Below are positions 25,789 to 34,636 of a stretch of DNA of 48,385 nucleotides, piece after piece. How positions within the stretch are numbered: position 1 is the first letter of the stretch; every line of letters starts with the position of its first letter. Where the stretch lies: NCBI GenBank assembly GCA_015654695.1, contig JAATGJ010000149.1:1-48385 (forward strand), given 5' to 3'. This DNA comes from Chitinophagales bacterium. Its GTDB lineage: Bacteria > Bacteroidota > Bacteroidia > Chitinophagales > Chitinophagaceae. The position numbers and the translations under genes were made by a program. Below the pieces are notes generated by a model, which was not told where the DNA came from, did not search any database, and saw nothing but the letters and a program-made list of their open reading frames with translations.

Positions 25789-26604
25789 TCATTGCGGCAC
25801 AACCGATGCCGGCAACTCCACTTCTTCCTTTGGCCTGTAAATATTACCGGCTATTCTTTCCACAAATGATTTGGGGAAAAATTTGGGGAAAAATGCATGA
25901 AGTTTATTCGCAAACCCGGGAACTATTTCCGCCTTTTCCTTGAACAAACCTTTTACCGCAATCTTCGCCACACTTTCGGGCGTCATATTATAACGGTCTG
26001 CCGTGCGGCGCACATGTTCTCCCATTCTCGCCCTGTTTACAAAATCTGTATCCGTGCTCCCCGGGCTGAGGCAGCTTACTGAAATAGCAGAATCCTTCAA
26101 TTCAAACCGCAGGCTTCGGGTAAAAGAAATAACAAACGCTTTCGAAGCTGCATAAATGGAAAGATAGGGCACGGACTGGTAGCAGGTAGTACTGCCTACA
26201 TTCAGCAAATATGATTTCTTAAACTTCTTCAATACGGGTATGAATGCATAAGCGATCTGTAATTGCGCTTTTACATTCACATCAATGATGTTGAGCTGTT
26301 CACTAATAGGCATTTGTTCAAATGCACCATTCAGTCCATAACCTGCGTTATTCACCACCACGCTTAATTCATGGTGAAAAGGTTTACTCCATGCTGTTAT
26401 GTTTTGTATGGCATCAGGATGTGACAGGTCCTGGTGCAATGTATAGACAGGTACGGCATAGCGGGTTCCGATATGATCTGCTGTATGGGCCAGCGCTTCT
26501 TTATCAATATCGAGCAACAGGAGCCTGTATCCTTTCAATGCAAGCTCTTCTGCAATGGCTTTGCCAATTCCCTTAGCGGCGCCGGTAATTAATGCGTAAG
26601 GCAT
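25789..26604 (-). CDS. Short-chain dehydrogenase/reductase
   Basis: A 271-residue classical SDR. The cofactor motif TGAAKGIG, the NNAGYG motif, Ser in LLNVGSTTCY and the active-site YAASK are all present. The ATG at 26604 (MPYALITG) is the natural start; the longer open frame adds an unlikely hydrophobic extension. It lies 69 nt after the dioxygenase-like gene on the same strand. Substrate unknown. Confidence 0.9.
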   Translation of the reverse strand: MPYALITGAAKGIGKAIAEELALKGYRLLLLDIDKEALAHTADHIGTRYAVPVYTLHQDLSHPDAIQNITAWSKPFHHELSVVVNNAGYGLNGAFEQMPISEQLNIIDVNVKAQLQIAYAFIPVLKKFKKSYLLNVGSTTCYQSVPYLSIYAASKAFVISFTRSLRFELKDSAISVSCLSPGSTDTDFVNRARMGEHVRRTADRYNMTPESVAKIAVKGLFKEKAEIVPGFANKLHAFFPKFFPKSFVERIAGNIYRPKEEVELPASVVPQ

Positions 26605-26673
26605 ATATCTGTAGTTTAAAGGATTGACGTAAATAATTTTCTTAACCAGGTAAAAAAAAATAATAAACATATA

Positions 26674-27564
26674 TCACGGGTTCAGTTCGGGAACGAGGTT
26701 ACCAGTTTGTTGTTTTTGCTGCTCTTTCCTTTTTGATTTACCACCATAGGCATTCAGCTTTAGTTGTCCGATCCGGTGGTAAAACGCAGTTGGGCTATTG
26801 GCATGTTTGGGTTTATAAGCCCCGGTTATGATCGGGATATACATAACCCTCCTGCGGCTTGGCTCACCCATGAGTGGAGATTGCTGCATCTTGTGCCAGA
26901 TACGCCCATCGTGTATGGTCAGGTCGCCGGCTTCAATATCGAGACCTGTTTTATTCGCGTCAGGTTTGTTATCTATAAAATATTTCTTTTTGAAGAAAAG
27001 TGTAAACAATCCTTTATTATGTGTGCCGGGTAATACGCGAAGACCACCGTTGCTCATAGGGCAATCATCTAAATGCAACCCGACATTAAGCATAGGTAAA
27101 ATGCGTGAACCAAGGAAAAGGTCTCTCGGGCTATCGGTATGCCAGCCGAGTTGCGTAAAACTGCTTTCTGTCGTATTGATATAATGGTTGACTACCAAAC
27201 CGTCTTTTTCATTTTCACTGATCCTTCCTTCATAAGGTTCCAGTAAACGGGTCAGCAACTGCAGCCTTTCGCCCTGTAGGAATTTACTCAACGTATCACT
27301 GAAGCTTGATGTAAAGGCCAGTCGCTGAATAATCGTTGAACCATCAGCATCTACCCCAAATTTCAGGGGAACGCCGTTGATTTTATTAATACCATTTTTC
27401 AATAAAAAAGCTTCTACACTTTTTACTTCGTCAACTAATTCAGTTACCGTTTCACGGGGTATAAAGTTTTTGAACTGTATCACTCCATGCTGGCGAAAAA
27501 AATAGAGATGCTCATCTGTTAAGGATTCATGGAGACGAAAAAGAGGCTGTGTGAGTTTTTTCAT
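26674..27564 (-). CDS. Phytanoyl-CoA dioxygenase-family Fe(II)/2-oxoglutarate oxygenase
   Basis: A 296-residue PhyH-family protein. The metal-binding triad is visible as HTD in LGWHTDSPRD and the distal His in GRIWHKM. The 2-oxoglutarate-binding Arg is likely in RRRVMYIPI, and RVLPGTHNKG is a further family motif. PhyH enzymes hydroxylate lipids, halogenate or cleave C-X bonds. Its placement behind a 23-bp operator (27801-27823) shared with sulfite reductase suggests a role in sulfur-source use; that is inference. Confidence 0.82.
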   Translation of the reverse strand: MKKLTQPLFRLHESLTDEHLYFFRQHGVIQFKNFIPRETVTELVDEVKSVEAFLLKNGINKINGVPLKFGVDADGSTIIQRLAFTSSFSDTLSKFLQGERLQLLTRLLEPYEGRISENEKDGLVVNHYINTTESSFTQLGWHTDSPRDLFLGSRILPMLNVGLHLDDCPMSNGGLRVLPGTHNKGLFTLFFKKKYFIDNKPDANKTGLDIEAGDLTIHDGRIWHKMQQSPLMGEPSRRRVMYIPIITGAYKPKHANSPTAFYHRIGQLKLNAYGGKSKRKEQQKQQTGNLVPELNP

Positions 27565-27882
27565 ACTAGTTGGTTTGTATTGATGAATAATTGAATTGTT
27601 ATAAAGATTGCGCTGCCCGGAGAGACAAGCTGCCGTATGCTGCTTTATCAAACTTTTTACCGGGAGGGGATGTAGTTATTTAACAACAACACGAAAGCAT
27701 ATTATGAATGCACATGGAAGGATAAATCATGAAAGAGGACATCTTTGTTGTATACATACCTGTTGATAAAAATGTTATTGCTTTCATTGGAAGATATTAT
27801 TAGTCTACTGATTTTATAGACTAAAAATAAACAGACTTTTCTTATTAACCAAATAATATTATTCTTCTTTATTAAAATTTTA
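27565..27882. other. Intergenic region, 318 bp, one operator, no gene
   Basis: It holds the palindrome at 27801-27823 and long AT-rich stretches. No ATG-started frame with coding character was found, and no exact TAnnTTTG box facing the dioxygenase was found. An overlapping minus-strand frame reaching into the dehydrogenase gene is a shadow. Confidence 0.6.
27801..27823. promoter_or_regulatory. 23-bp palindromic operator, site 2
   Basis: Left half TAGTCTAC and right half ATAGACTA with a 7-nt spacer; seven of eight half-site positions pair. It lies between the dehydrogenase stop and the dioxygenase start, 237 nt upstream of the latter. Confidence 0.75.
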
Positions 27883-28689
27883 TCACCTGGTGAGCAAACC
27901 TGCATCCAATACAAATTGTGATCCGGTAACAAATCTCGATTTATCCGATACAAGAAAAACCACGGCATTCGCCACATCTTGGGCTTCCACCCAGGGCACA
28001 TTAATAAGATTACCAGCGCTTCTTTCTGCAACTTCTTTTGGTGTTAACCCTTCAAGGGCCGCCAGCCCGTCATTCATTGGCGTATTAACTCCCGTAGGAT
28101 GTATAGAAATTACGCGGATATTATGGGGAGCTAATTCAATAGCCCATGATTTAGTCAGCCCGGTTAGTCCCCATTTGGAAGCAGCGTAATGACTTAACCG
28201 GTTCATGCCACGCAATCCTGCAATGGATGAGTTATTAATAATAACACCTGACTTTTGTTCTATCATTACCGGGATGATTCGTCGTGCTACGAGCCAGGCG
28301 CCTTTTAAATTAATATCCAGCATGATGTCCCATTCCTTTTCCGTCAACTCGTGTGCTAGTCCATAAGCGCATATCCCTGCGTTATTAAACAGTATATCTA
28401 TTCTTTTTAATTCGCTGATGGTGGTTGAAACAGCATTGTCAATATCTGCATCTACCCTTACGTCGCCCGTAAAAGGAAGACATGTAACACCAAAAGATTT
28501 ACATTCCTGTACCAGTGAATCAAGTTCATTCTCCGAACCTAATTCATAGCCGGGGTAGCTGAGTGTTTGCGCAATATCAAAGGCGGCAATATGCACTCCC
28601 TCTTTTGCGAGAGCAATAGCTGTAGCCCTGCCCTGGCCATGAGCGGCACCGGTAATAAAAGCCACTTTGCCTTTGAGATCTTTAGCCAT
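27883..28689 (-). CDS. SDR-family oxidoreductase (carveol-dehydrogenase / mycofactocin-coupled type)
   Basis: A 268-residue SDR. The cofactor loop is TGAAHGQG, with NNAG, NNSSIAG and YAASK for catalysis and a C-terminal DAGLLTR. After the second strand there is an insertion (QTLSYPGYELGSENELDSL) of the kind seen in nicotinoprotein or mycofactocin-linked SDRs, in which NAD is held tightly. No mycofactocin genes are visible. It begins 2 nt after the AhpD-like gene, so the two form an operon controlled from 29301. Confidence 0.87.
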   Translation of the reverse strand: MAKDLKGKVAFITGAAHGQGRATAIALAKEGVHIAAFDIAQTLSYPGYELGSENELDSLVQECKSFGVTCLPFTGDVRVDADIDNAVSTTISELKRIDILFNNAGICAYGLAHELTEKEWDIMLDINLKGAWLVARRIIPVMIEQKSGVIINNSSIAGLRGMNRLSHYAASKWGLTGLTKSWAIELAPHNIRVISIHPTGVNTPMNDGLAALEGLTPKEVAERSAGNLINVPWVEAQDVANAVVFLVSDKSRFVTGSQFVLDAGLLTR

Positions 28690-28691
28690 GA

Positions 28692-29231
28692 TTAATGATG
28701 TTTTAATGAGGGTAAATAATCAGTTAGGTATTCATCAATATCAGTCTCTATCACATTATTAAAAATATTGGTAGCGATCATTTGACCGGCGAATGCAATC
28801 AGGATAACCATATCTTCCTTGCTGTAGCGTTCTGCTATACAGTTATACAGGTGATCATTAATATTACCCTGGTATTTGGCTATGCTGCTTCCAAAGTCAA
28901 GCACATCTTTTTGCAAAGTTGTCAGCACAAGGTTCTCTGGCTTTTCACCGGCATCAATAATTATTTTTCGGAAGAAAGTAGAACAAAGCGGGCAATCAGA
29001 AGCTTTGGAAATGGAAAATGCAAAAAGATAGGCCATGCGTTTTCCCAATATCTTTTCCACCTGTTGATACAAAGGATACCATTGCATATATACCTCAAAA
29101 GCCAGTAATGAATGACCCAGTGTGGATTTCATATTCGTGATACGGCCATTATGCTCTTTTATATGTCTTTCAAATGCTATTTGCACTGAGGGTTGGAGGT
29201 CATTGTCGCTGACGGGTGGTATCCTTGCCAT
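28692..29231 (-). CDS. AhpD-like / carboxymuconolactone decarboxylase-fold protein
   Basis: A 179-residue all-helical protein with a redox-type CxxC (Cys80, Cys83 in SDCPLCSTFF) in the place used by AhpD-family peroxidase partners. The segment after it (RKIIIDAGEKPENLVLT) fits the family. It is first in an operon with the SDR. Operator site 3 lies 70 nt upstream. A peroxidase-partner or thiol role is plausible but unproven. Confidence 0.72.
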   Translation of the reverse strand: MARIPPVSDNDLQPSVQIAFERHIKEHNGRITNMKSTLGHSLLAFEVYMQWYPLYQQVEKILGKRMAYLFAFSISKASDCPLCSTFFRKIIIDAGEKPENLVLTTLQKDVLDFGSSIAKYQGNINDHLYNCIAERYSKEDMVILIAFAGQMIATNIFNNVIETDIDEYLTDYLPSLKHH

Positions 29232-29272
29232 AGTCTGTTCTTTACATTAATTATTTATTCCTGCTATTTTTT

Positions 29273-29303
29273 TTGGGACAAGGTTTTCAATAGTGTATAT
29301 TTG
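29273..29303 (+). promoter_or_regulatory. Promoter (-33 TTG, -7 TATATTTG) of the redoxin gene
   Basis: TTG at 29273-29275 and TATATTTG at 29296-29303 are separated by 20 nt, a good match to the Bacteroidota promoter. The last three bases of the -7 box are the first three of operator site 3, so a bound regulator would block or touch polymerase. The ATG at 29397 leaves a leader of roughly 85 nt. Confidence 0.65.
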
Positions 29304-29323
29304 TCCACAAATTTAGTAGACTA
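29301..29323. promoter_or_regulatory. 23-bp palindromic operator, site 3
   Basis: Left half TTGTCCAC and right half GTAGACTA with a 7-nt spacer. It sits in the divergent intergenic space between the AhpD-like gene (minus) and the redoxin gene (plus) and overlaps the plus-strand -7 box. Confidence 0.75.
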
Positions 29324-29396
29324 CTATCAAATTGACAAATAAGTCTGCTCCGATTGTTTTGCCAGTAACCATTTTTTTCATCTCAACTCTTAAGTT

Positions 29397-30884
29397 ATGG
29401 TGCGTTATTTAAAAAATCTGACCTGGCCTTGCTTATTACTATCCTGCTCTATTGGCTTTAGCCAGCCGGCTGGCCGAACGATCAGCGGTATTATTACTTC
29501 ACAGGAAGATGCCGCACCATTAGAAGGTGTGACAGTTATTGTCAAAGGAAGTAACCGGGCATCCGGCACGCAGGCTGACGGTGTATATTATATTAATGTA
29601 TCTCCCGGCGATTCAGTGCTGGTGTTCAGCTACAATGATTTTCAGACACAGGAAGTAAAACTGGGTTCTGCTAATGAGTATAATATAATATTGAAAAGGG
29701 GCAAGAACGCCATTGAAAATAAATCATCATTTTCTCCTTACGGAAAATGGAGAGGCGTCTTCCGGCTGAAAGATGGCCTGGATGCGCCCTTCATTTTTGA
29801 AATAAGCGGCAACAGTACGGAGGATACAAAAGTTTATTTTATCAATGCTGAAGAAAAGTTTGATGGTGGTAAGCTGAAGCAAACGAAAGACTCCTTATTC
29901 ATTTTAGCCGACCAGTTTGATAATGAGCTGGCTTTTAAAATAGAAAGCAATTCACTAAGCGGCGTTTTGAGAAAACAGGATAAAACAGGTATTCCTGTTC
30001 CTGTAAGAGCAGAAAGAGGATATCCGGACCGGTTCACAGAAACAGGAGCAAAACCTTCAGCAGATATTAGCGGCACTTATGATATCGTCTTTAAAACCGA
30101 TAATGGAAAAGATGAAAAAGCGGTTGGCTTATTCAAACAGAACGGTAATAAATTGCGGGCTACATTTTTACGGATCACCGGCGACTCAAGATACCTGGAT
30201 GGGATAGTGAGCGGCAATAACTTTTATCTTTCCACTTTTATTGGCTCCGGCCCGGGTTATTACAAAGGAACAATTAATAAAGATGGAAGCGTAACAGGAG
30301 AAGTGATCAGCGCAAGAAGCGTGCAGGTATTTACCGGCTCTCCCAATGAAGACGCCGCATTACCTGATCCCTACAAACTCACATTTCTGAAAGATGGATA
30401 TACTTCACTGGATTTTTCATTCCCCGACATTAATGGCAAACCGGTATCATTAAAAGATGACAAGTATAAAAACAAAGTGGTTATACTTACCATTACAGGT
30501 ACCTGGTGCCCCAATTGTGTGGATGAAGCATCTTTCTTAGCGCCATGGTATAAGGAAAATAAGAAAAGAGGAGTGGAAGCCATCGCCATCCATTATGAAA
30601 GAAAAACAGATACAGCTTATGCCAGGAAAGTAATCACCCGCTTCAGGGAAAAATTTGGCATTGAGTACGATGCGGTATTTGCAGGTCTTGCCGATAAACA
30701 ACAGGTAGCGGAATCATTGCCTGCATTAAACACTTTCCTCTCCTTCCCTACTATTATTTTCATTGACAAAAAAGGGAAGGTAGCGAAGATACATACAGGC
30801 TATACCGGCCCCGCCACAGGAAAATATTATGACGGGTTTGTAAAAGAATTTAATGAAGAGATAGACCATTTGCTGAAACAATAA
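29397..30884 (+). CDS. TlpA-like thioredoxin with N-terminal carboxypeptidase-regulatory domain
   Basis: A 495-residue envelope protein. A signal peptide (LTWPCLLLSCSIGFSQ) is followed by a CarboxypepD_reg-type domain (about 25-105: ISGIITSQEDAAPLEGVTV), a middle region without recognised family (about 115-340), and a redoxin domain with the CxxC active site TGTWCPNCVDEA (Cys371, Cys374). It probably reduces or isomerises disulfides in the periplasm. It is transcribed divergently from the AhpD-like/SDR operon from a promoter overlapped by operator site 3, tying it to the putative sulfur regulon. Confidence 0.85.
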   Translation: MVRYLKNLTWPCLLLSCSIGFSQPAGRTISGIITSQEDAAPLEGVTVIVKGSNRASGTQADGVYYINVSPGDSVLVFSYNDFQTQEVKLGSANEYNIILKRGKNAIENKSSFSPYGKWRGVFRLKDGLDAPFIFEISGNSTEDTKVYFINAEEKFDGGKLKQTKDSLFILADQFDNELAFKIESNSLSGVLRKQDKTGIPVPVRAERGYPDRFTETGAKPSADISGTYDIVFKTDNGKDEKAVGLFKQNGNKLRATFLRITGDSRYLDGIVSGNNFYLSTFIGSGPGYYKGTINKDGSVTGEVISARSVQVFTGSPNEDAALPDPYKLTFLKDGYTSLDFSFPDINGKPVSLKDDKYKNKVVILTITGTWCPNCVDEASFLAPWYKENKKRGVEAIAIHYERKTDTAYARKVITRFREKFGIEYDAVFAGLADKQQVAESLPALNTFLSFPTIIFIDKKGKVAKIHTGYTGPATGKYYDGFVKEFNEEIDHLLKQ

Positions 30885-30921
30885 GTATAAATACATTTCA
30901 CCCAACTAAAAACGACCAGGT

Positions 30922-31686
30922 ATGAGCAATATATCTGTCAAACAAAGAAATCAGCGCTATACAGACCAGGGAGAAGGTGATGTGATCATTCTTTTATATG
31001 GTTTGTTCGGGTCTGTAAAAAATTTTCATCCGCTTATACAACATCTCAGTCAAACGCATCGTGTTATCGTGCCCATTTTTCCTTTTTATGAAATGGGTAT
31101 AGCGGTGAACATCTACTCGCTTACAGAGTTTGTTCATGAACTAACAGAGGACCTGGAACTGGAAAAATTTCATCTGCTGGGTAATTCAATGGGAGGGCAT
31201 ATTGCCCTGCTCTATACCCTAAAATATCCTGGCAAAGTAGAATCATTAATACTTAGCGGAAGTTCAGGCTTATATGAGAACGGAATGGGCGATACGTATC
31301 CGAGGAGAGGGGACTATGACTATATCAAGGCAAAAGCTGAGTTTACTTTTTATGATCCGCGCACTGCCTCCAAAGAATTGGTTGACGAGATATATGAAAC
31401 CGTTAATAGCCGCCGGGCGATTCAGATAATATCACTGGCTAAATCCACTATCCGTAATAACATAGAAAAAGAATTGTATAAAATTCATGCGCCCTGCTGT
31501 TTGATCTGGGGCCGCAATGATACCATTACGCCACCGCAGGTAGCAAAAGATTTTCAACGGCTGATACCCCATGCGGAATTACACTGGATCAATGAATGCG
31601 GCCATGTACCTATGCTGGAAAGACCGGGAAAGTTTAATGAACTTCTTGATCACTTTTTACAATCAGTGTATAAGACACTGCATTAG
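30922..31686 (+). CDS. Alpha/beta hydrolase
   Basis: A 254-residue alpha/beta-hydrolase fold protein. The nucleophile is Ser89 in LLGNSMGGH, the acid is likely Asp in WGRNDTITPP, and the base is His in NECGHVPMLERP. The oxyanion-hole HG motif is changed to YG in LLYGLFGS. It starts 37 nt after the redoxin gene and may be co-transcribed. Substrate unknown; an ester- or thioester-linked sulfur source would fit the neighbourhood but is speculation. Confidence 0.87.
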   Translation: MSNISVKQRNQRYTDQGEGDVIILLYGLFGSVKNFHPLIQHLSQTHRVIVPIFPFYEMGIAVNIYSLTEFVHELTEDLELEKFHLLGNSMGGHIALLYTLKYPGKVESLILSGSSGLYENGMGDTYPRRGDYDYIKAKAEFTFYDPRTASKELVDEIYETVNSRRAIQIISLAKSTIRNNIEKELYKIHAPCCLIWGRNDTITPPQVAKDFQRLIPHAELHWINECGHVPMLERPGKFNELLDHFLQSVYKTLH

Positions 31687-31805
31687 AAAAAACATATCAT
31701 CAATTTATCTTTCGGTGACCTTAGATATAACATTGTCAACAACATACTTCCCGGCAGAAAATAAAAATCCTGGTAAAACTTAAAGTAGCGGTCAATAAAT
31801 AAAGA

Positions 31806-32639
31806 TCAGGATACTTTTTTATCAACCAATTCATTTTTTACATCTATGCGTAACTGGTGCGTATTAAAAACACTTGAGTAAGGCTCCACACTTTTTGTAA
31901 GAAACACACTTCCGCCGATAATGCTGTTTTTACCAATAACCGTTTTGCCGCCGAGAATAGTTGTACGGGCATAGATAATTACATTGTCTTCTACGGTTGG
32001 GTGGCGCTTTACTTCCGCCAGTTCTTTGGCTACCTGCAATGCGCCAAGAGTAACACCCTGGTAAATGGAAACATTATTCCCGATGACAGCAGTAGCGCCA
32101 ATGACAATACCGGTACTATGATCAATCATAAACGGAACACCGATCACCGCGCCGGGATGAATATCCGTGCCTGTATTACGATGAGCGAATTCACTTAATA
32201 TGCGGGGTAATACAGGTACGTTAAGTTTTACCAGCTCGTGTGCGATCCGGTAAACAGTAATGGCGTAAAAACCAGGATAAGAAACAATCACTTCATTAAT
32301 ACTGGACGCGGCCGGATCAAACTCATAAATTTTGGTTACATCCAGCCTCAAATTATTATAAATAGTTTCGAGCTGATCATAAAATGAAGAAACGGTTTCT
32401 TCAATGTTTATTGCTTTGGGGTCCAGGTAGGTTAATAAAAGATTCTCAAGATCAATCTGGTTTTTTTTCAGGATACCATTATAGGACGTGTGTTTAGGCA
32501 GGCTATTGGTAGGAAAAAGAAATTGTACCAGGTCATTCAACCATGCAATGGCATCCTGGGTAGATGGTGTAGCTTCCCATTCAGCCTTGTGTGTTTTGCG
32601 GAGCAGCTCAATAAACTCTTTCGGGTTCCCCTGTTTCAT
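31806..32639 (-). CDS. epsC: Serine O-acetyltransferase (EpsC/CysE type)
   Basis: A 277-residue enzyme that makes O-acetylserine from serine and acetyl-CoA, the carbon acceptor for sulfide in cysteine synthesis. An N-terminal helical domain precedes left-handed beta-helix hexapeptides: GTDIHPGAVIG, IDHSTGIVIG, VSIYQGVTLG, NVIIYARTTILGG. The catalytic His residues lie in DIHPGA and IDHSTG. It is the third gene of the encapsulin operon, 41 nt after the desulfurase, the same partner set known for family 2A encapsulins. The ATG at 32639 is used; the open frame continues upstream to a TTG. Confidence 0.92.
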   Translation of the reverse strand: MKQGNPKEFIELLRKTHKAEWEATPSTQDAIAWLNDLVQFLFPTNSLPKHTSYNGILKKNQIDLENLLLTYLDPKAINIEETVSSFYDQLETIYNNLRLDVTKIYEFDPAASSINEVIVSYPGFYAITVYRIAHELVKLNVPVLPRILSEFAHRNTGTDIHPGAVIGVPFMIDHSTGIVIGATAVIGNNVSIYQGVTLGALQVAKELAEVKRHPTVEDNVIIYARTTILGGKTVIGKNSIIGGSVFLTKSVEPYSSVFNTHQLRIDVKNELVDKKVS

Positions 32640-32680
32640 GGTCAACTTGCTATATTATGATAGGTAAAAACCAACCTGCG

Positions 32681-34636
32681 CTACTTACGCTTCAACCGGT
32701 GTAAAACAGATACCAATGTATCAACATCCCCACAGGTATTATAAAATGCCAATGACGGTCTTACGGTACTTTCAACGCCAAACCGGCGAAGTATAGGCTG
32801 AGCGCAATGATGACCCGTTCTTACTGCAATTCCTTCTGTATTTAACGCCTTGCCTACTTCATCATTGCTGTAACCCTGCAATGTGAATGATAAGACACTG
32901 GCTTTACCAGGAGCAGTCCCTATCAACCGCAAACCCGGAACTTCTTTCATCAGCTTTGTAGCATATAACAAAAGATAATGTTCATATTGATGGATATTAT
33001 CAATGCCCAGTTTAGTTACATAATCCAGCGCGGCTCCCAAACCTACCGCATCCGCGATATTGCCCGTTCCTGCTTCAAAACGTCCCGGCGCATCATGGAA
33101 CTGTGTATGTTCGAATGTAACATCTTTGATCATGTTACCACCACCCTGCCAGGGTTGCATTGAGTTCAATAAATCTTCTTTACCATATACCACACCAATA
33201 CCTGTTGGCCCGAAAATTTTATGTCCCGAGAAAACAAAAAAATCGGGATTTAAATATTGAAGATCTACCCGCAGATGCGATACAGATTGTGCACCGTCTA
33301 ATAATACTTTTGCCCCGGCGCCATGTGCCAGGTCAATGATCTGTTTAGCGGGCGTGACTGTACCCAATGCATTAGATACCTGTGTGAAAGAAACCAGTTT
33401 GGTTCTTGGGTTTAATAACTTTTGGTATTCGTCCAGTAATATTTGTCCATCATCATCTACCGGTATTACCCGCAACTTCACTCCTTTCTTTTGCGCCAAT
33501 TGCTGCCAGGGAACAATATTAGCATGGTGCTCGAGGTGACTGACAATGATTTCATCACCGGCAGATAAAAATTGTTCGCCATAACTTTTTGCCACTAAGT
33601 TGATCGCTTCTGTGGTGCCCCGGACAAAAATGATCTCGTTGACAGATGCCGCATTTAAAAAATGTCGCACTTTTTCCCTGGCGCCTTCGTATGCATCCGT
33701 TGCACGGGCCGCCAGTTCATGTGCCGCACGATGTATATTGGAATTTTCATGCTCATAAAAATAACTGATGCGGTCAATGACCGGTTTTGGTTTTTGCGTG
33801 GTAGCCGCATTATCTAACCATATCAACGGCCTTCCATTTACTCTTTCCTGCAAAATGGGAAAATCTTTTTTTACCAGGTTGACATCAAAGGGAGGTTTTG
33901 ATAAATCAATACTCTTACTATCCGAACCCGGCAATACTGTTGCAGCGGATCTTCCTGTTAATGAAGTATTATTTTCTTTTAAAAAATAATAAGAACTATC
34001 TCCGGCGTTTGCAAAGCTGTAAGGTATCTGCGGCGCTGATGCAAATGAAGGGATGCCCGCTAAAATGTTTTTTATATCAGGCAGCAAATCCTGCTCTGCT
34101 GTAAATGGTAATTGCTCATATTGTTCTGCATATTGCACGGAAGGAGATGACCCGCTGCCGGCCACAGATTGCGGCGCTTTGCCCGCACCGGCAAAATGCG
34201 GATCAGGTAAAGCTGTTTGCGGGTTATCCATGTCAACCTCATTACCCTGCTGATGCGCTGATGGTGAGATACCCCTACCGGCCACAGATTGCGGCGCTTT
34301 TCCCGTTCCTGCAAAACCAGGAGAAGTAAAATTCCCTTCCTGGTTTTTCAGATCAATAGCATTCACTGAATTAATAGCAGATGGGGAAACACCAGCGCCC
34401 CCGACAGATACAGGAGTTTTGGCTCCTGCAAAATGTGGATCTGGTAAACTGGTGGGTGGGCTTTTCAGATCAGCAACATTTCCCTGGCTTGCTAATGGAT
34501 CATAACTCAGAGGGGATGGTTGACCAACAGCGCCGATTGACGGAGCCGTACCGGGAACAGCTTTAAAAAAATCGTTGGCTAATTCCTGCAGCAAACTAAC
34601 ATCGGGTATTCCGGGCTGATCAATATTTGTACTCAT
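32681..34636 (-). CDS. Encapsulin-targeted cysteine desulfurase (SufS-like) with repetitive N-terminal cargo domain
   Basis: A 651-residue PLP enzyme that removes sulfur from cysteine. The catalytic domain (from about 240, PFDVNLVKKDFPIL) is SufS-like: VSHLEHHANIVPW, PLP Lys in FVFSGHKIFG, persulfide Cys in RTGHHCAQP. The ~240-residue N-terminal extension is low-complexity and Pro/Gly/Ser-rich. It begins with an amphipathic segment (VSLLQELANDFFKAVPG), contains three 40-residue repeats (DPHFAGAGKAPQSVAG type) and ends with a hydrophobic segment (LLPDIKNILAGI). Such extensions target the enzyme into family 2A shells. Its ATG at 34636 overlaps the encapsulin stop by 17 nt, implying translational coupling. 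Confidence 0.95.
   Translation of the reverse strand: MSTNIDQPGIPDVSLLQELANDFFKAVPGTAPSIGAVGQPSPLSYDPLASQGNVADLKSPPTSLPDPHFAGAKTPVSVGGAGVSPSAINSVNAIDLKNQEGNFTSPGFAGTGKAPQSVAGRGISPSAHQQGNEVDMDNPQTALPDPHFAGAGKAPQSVAGSGSSPSVQYAEQYEQLPFTAEQDLLPDIKNILAGIPSFASAPQIPYSFANAGDSSYYFLKENNTSLTGRSAATVLPGSDSKSIDLSKPPFDVNLVKKDFPILQERVNGRPLIWLDNAATTQKPKPVIDRISYFYEHENSNIHRAAHELAARATDAYEGAREKVRHFLNAASVNEIIFVRGTTEAINLVAKSYGEQFLSAGDEIIVSHLEHHANIVPWQQLAQKKGVKLRVIPVDDDGQILLDEYQKLLNPRTKLVSFTQVSNALGTVTPAKQIIDLAHGAGAKVLLDGAQSVSHLRVDLQYLNPDFFVFSGHKIFGPTGIGVVYGKEDLLNSMQPWQGGGNMIKDVTFEHTQFHDAPGRFEAGTGNIADAVGLGAALDYVTKLGIDNIHQYEHYLLLYATKLMKEVPGLRLIGTAPGKASVLSFTLQGYSNDEVGKALNTEGIAVRTGHHCAQPILRRFGVESTVRPSLAFYNTCGDVDTLVSVLHRLKRK
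34141..34500 (-). repeat. Three 120-bp tandem repeats in the cargo domain
   Basis: Equivalent points occur near 34159, 34279 and 34399, an exact 120-bp (40-codon) period. The repeated block encodes FAGxGKAPQSVAGxGxSPS. Copies 1 and 2 (34159, 34279) are the most alike at DNA level, sharing GGCCACAGATTGCGGCGCTT. Confidence 0.85.

Noticed and set aside
27702-28031. 109-residue minus-strand frame
   Set aside because: It overlaps the SDR gene in another frame, has no family resemblance and contains the operator site.
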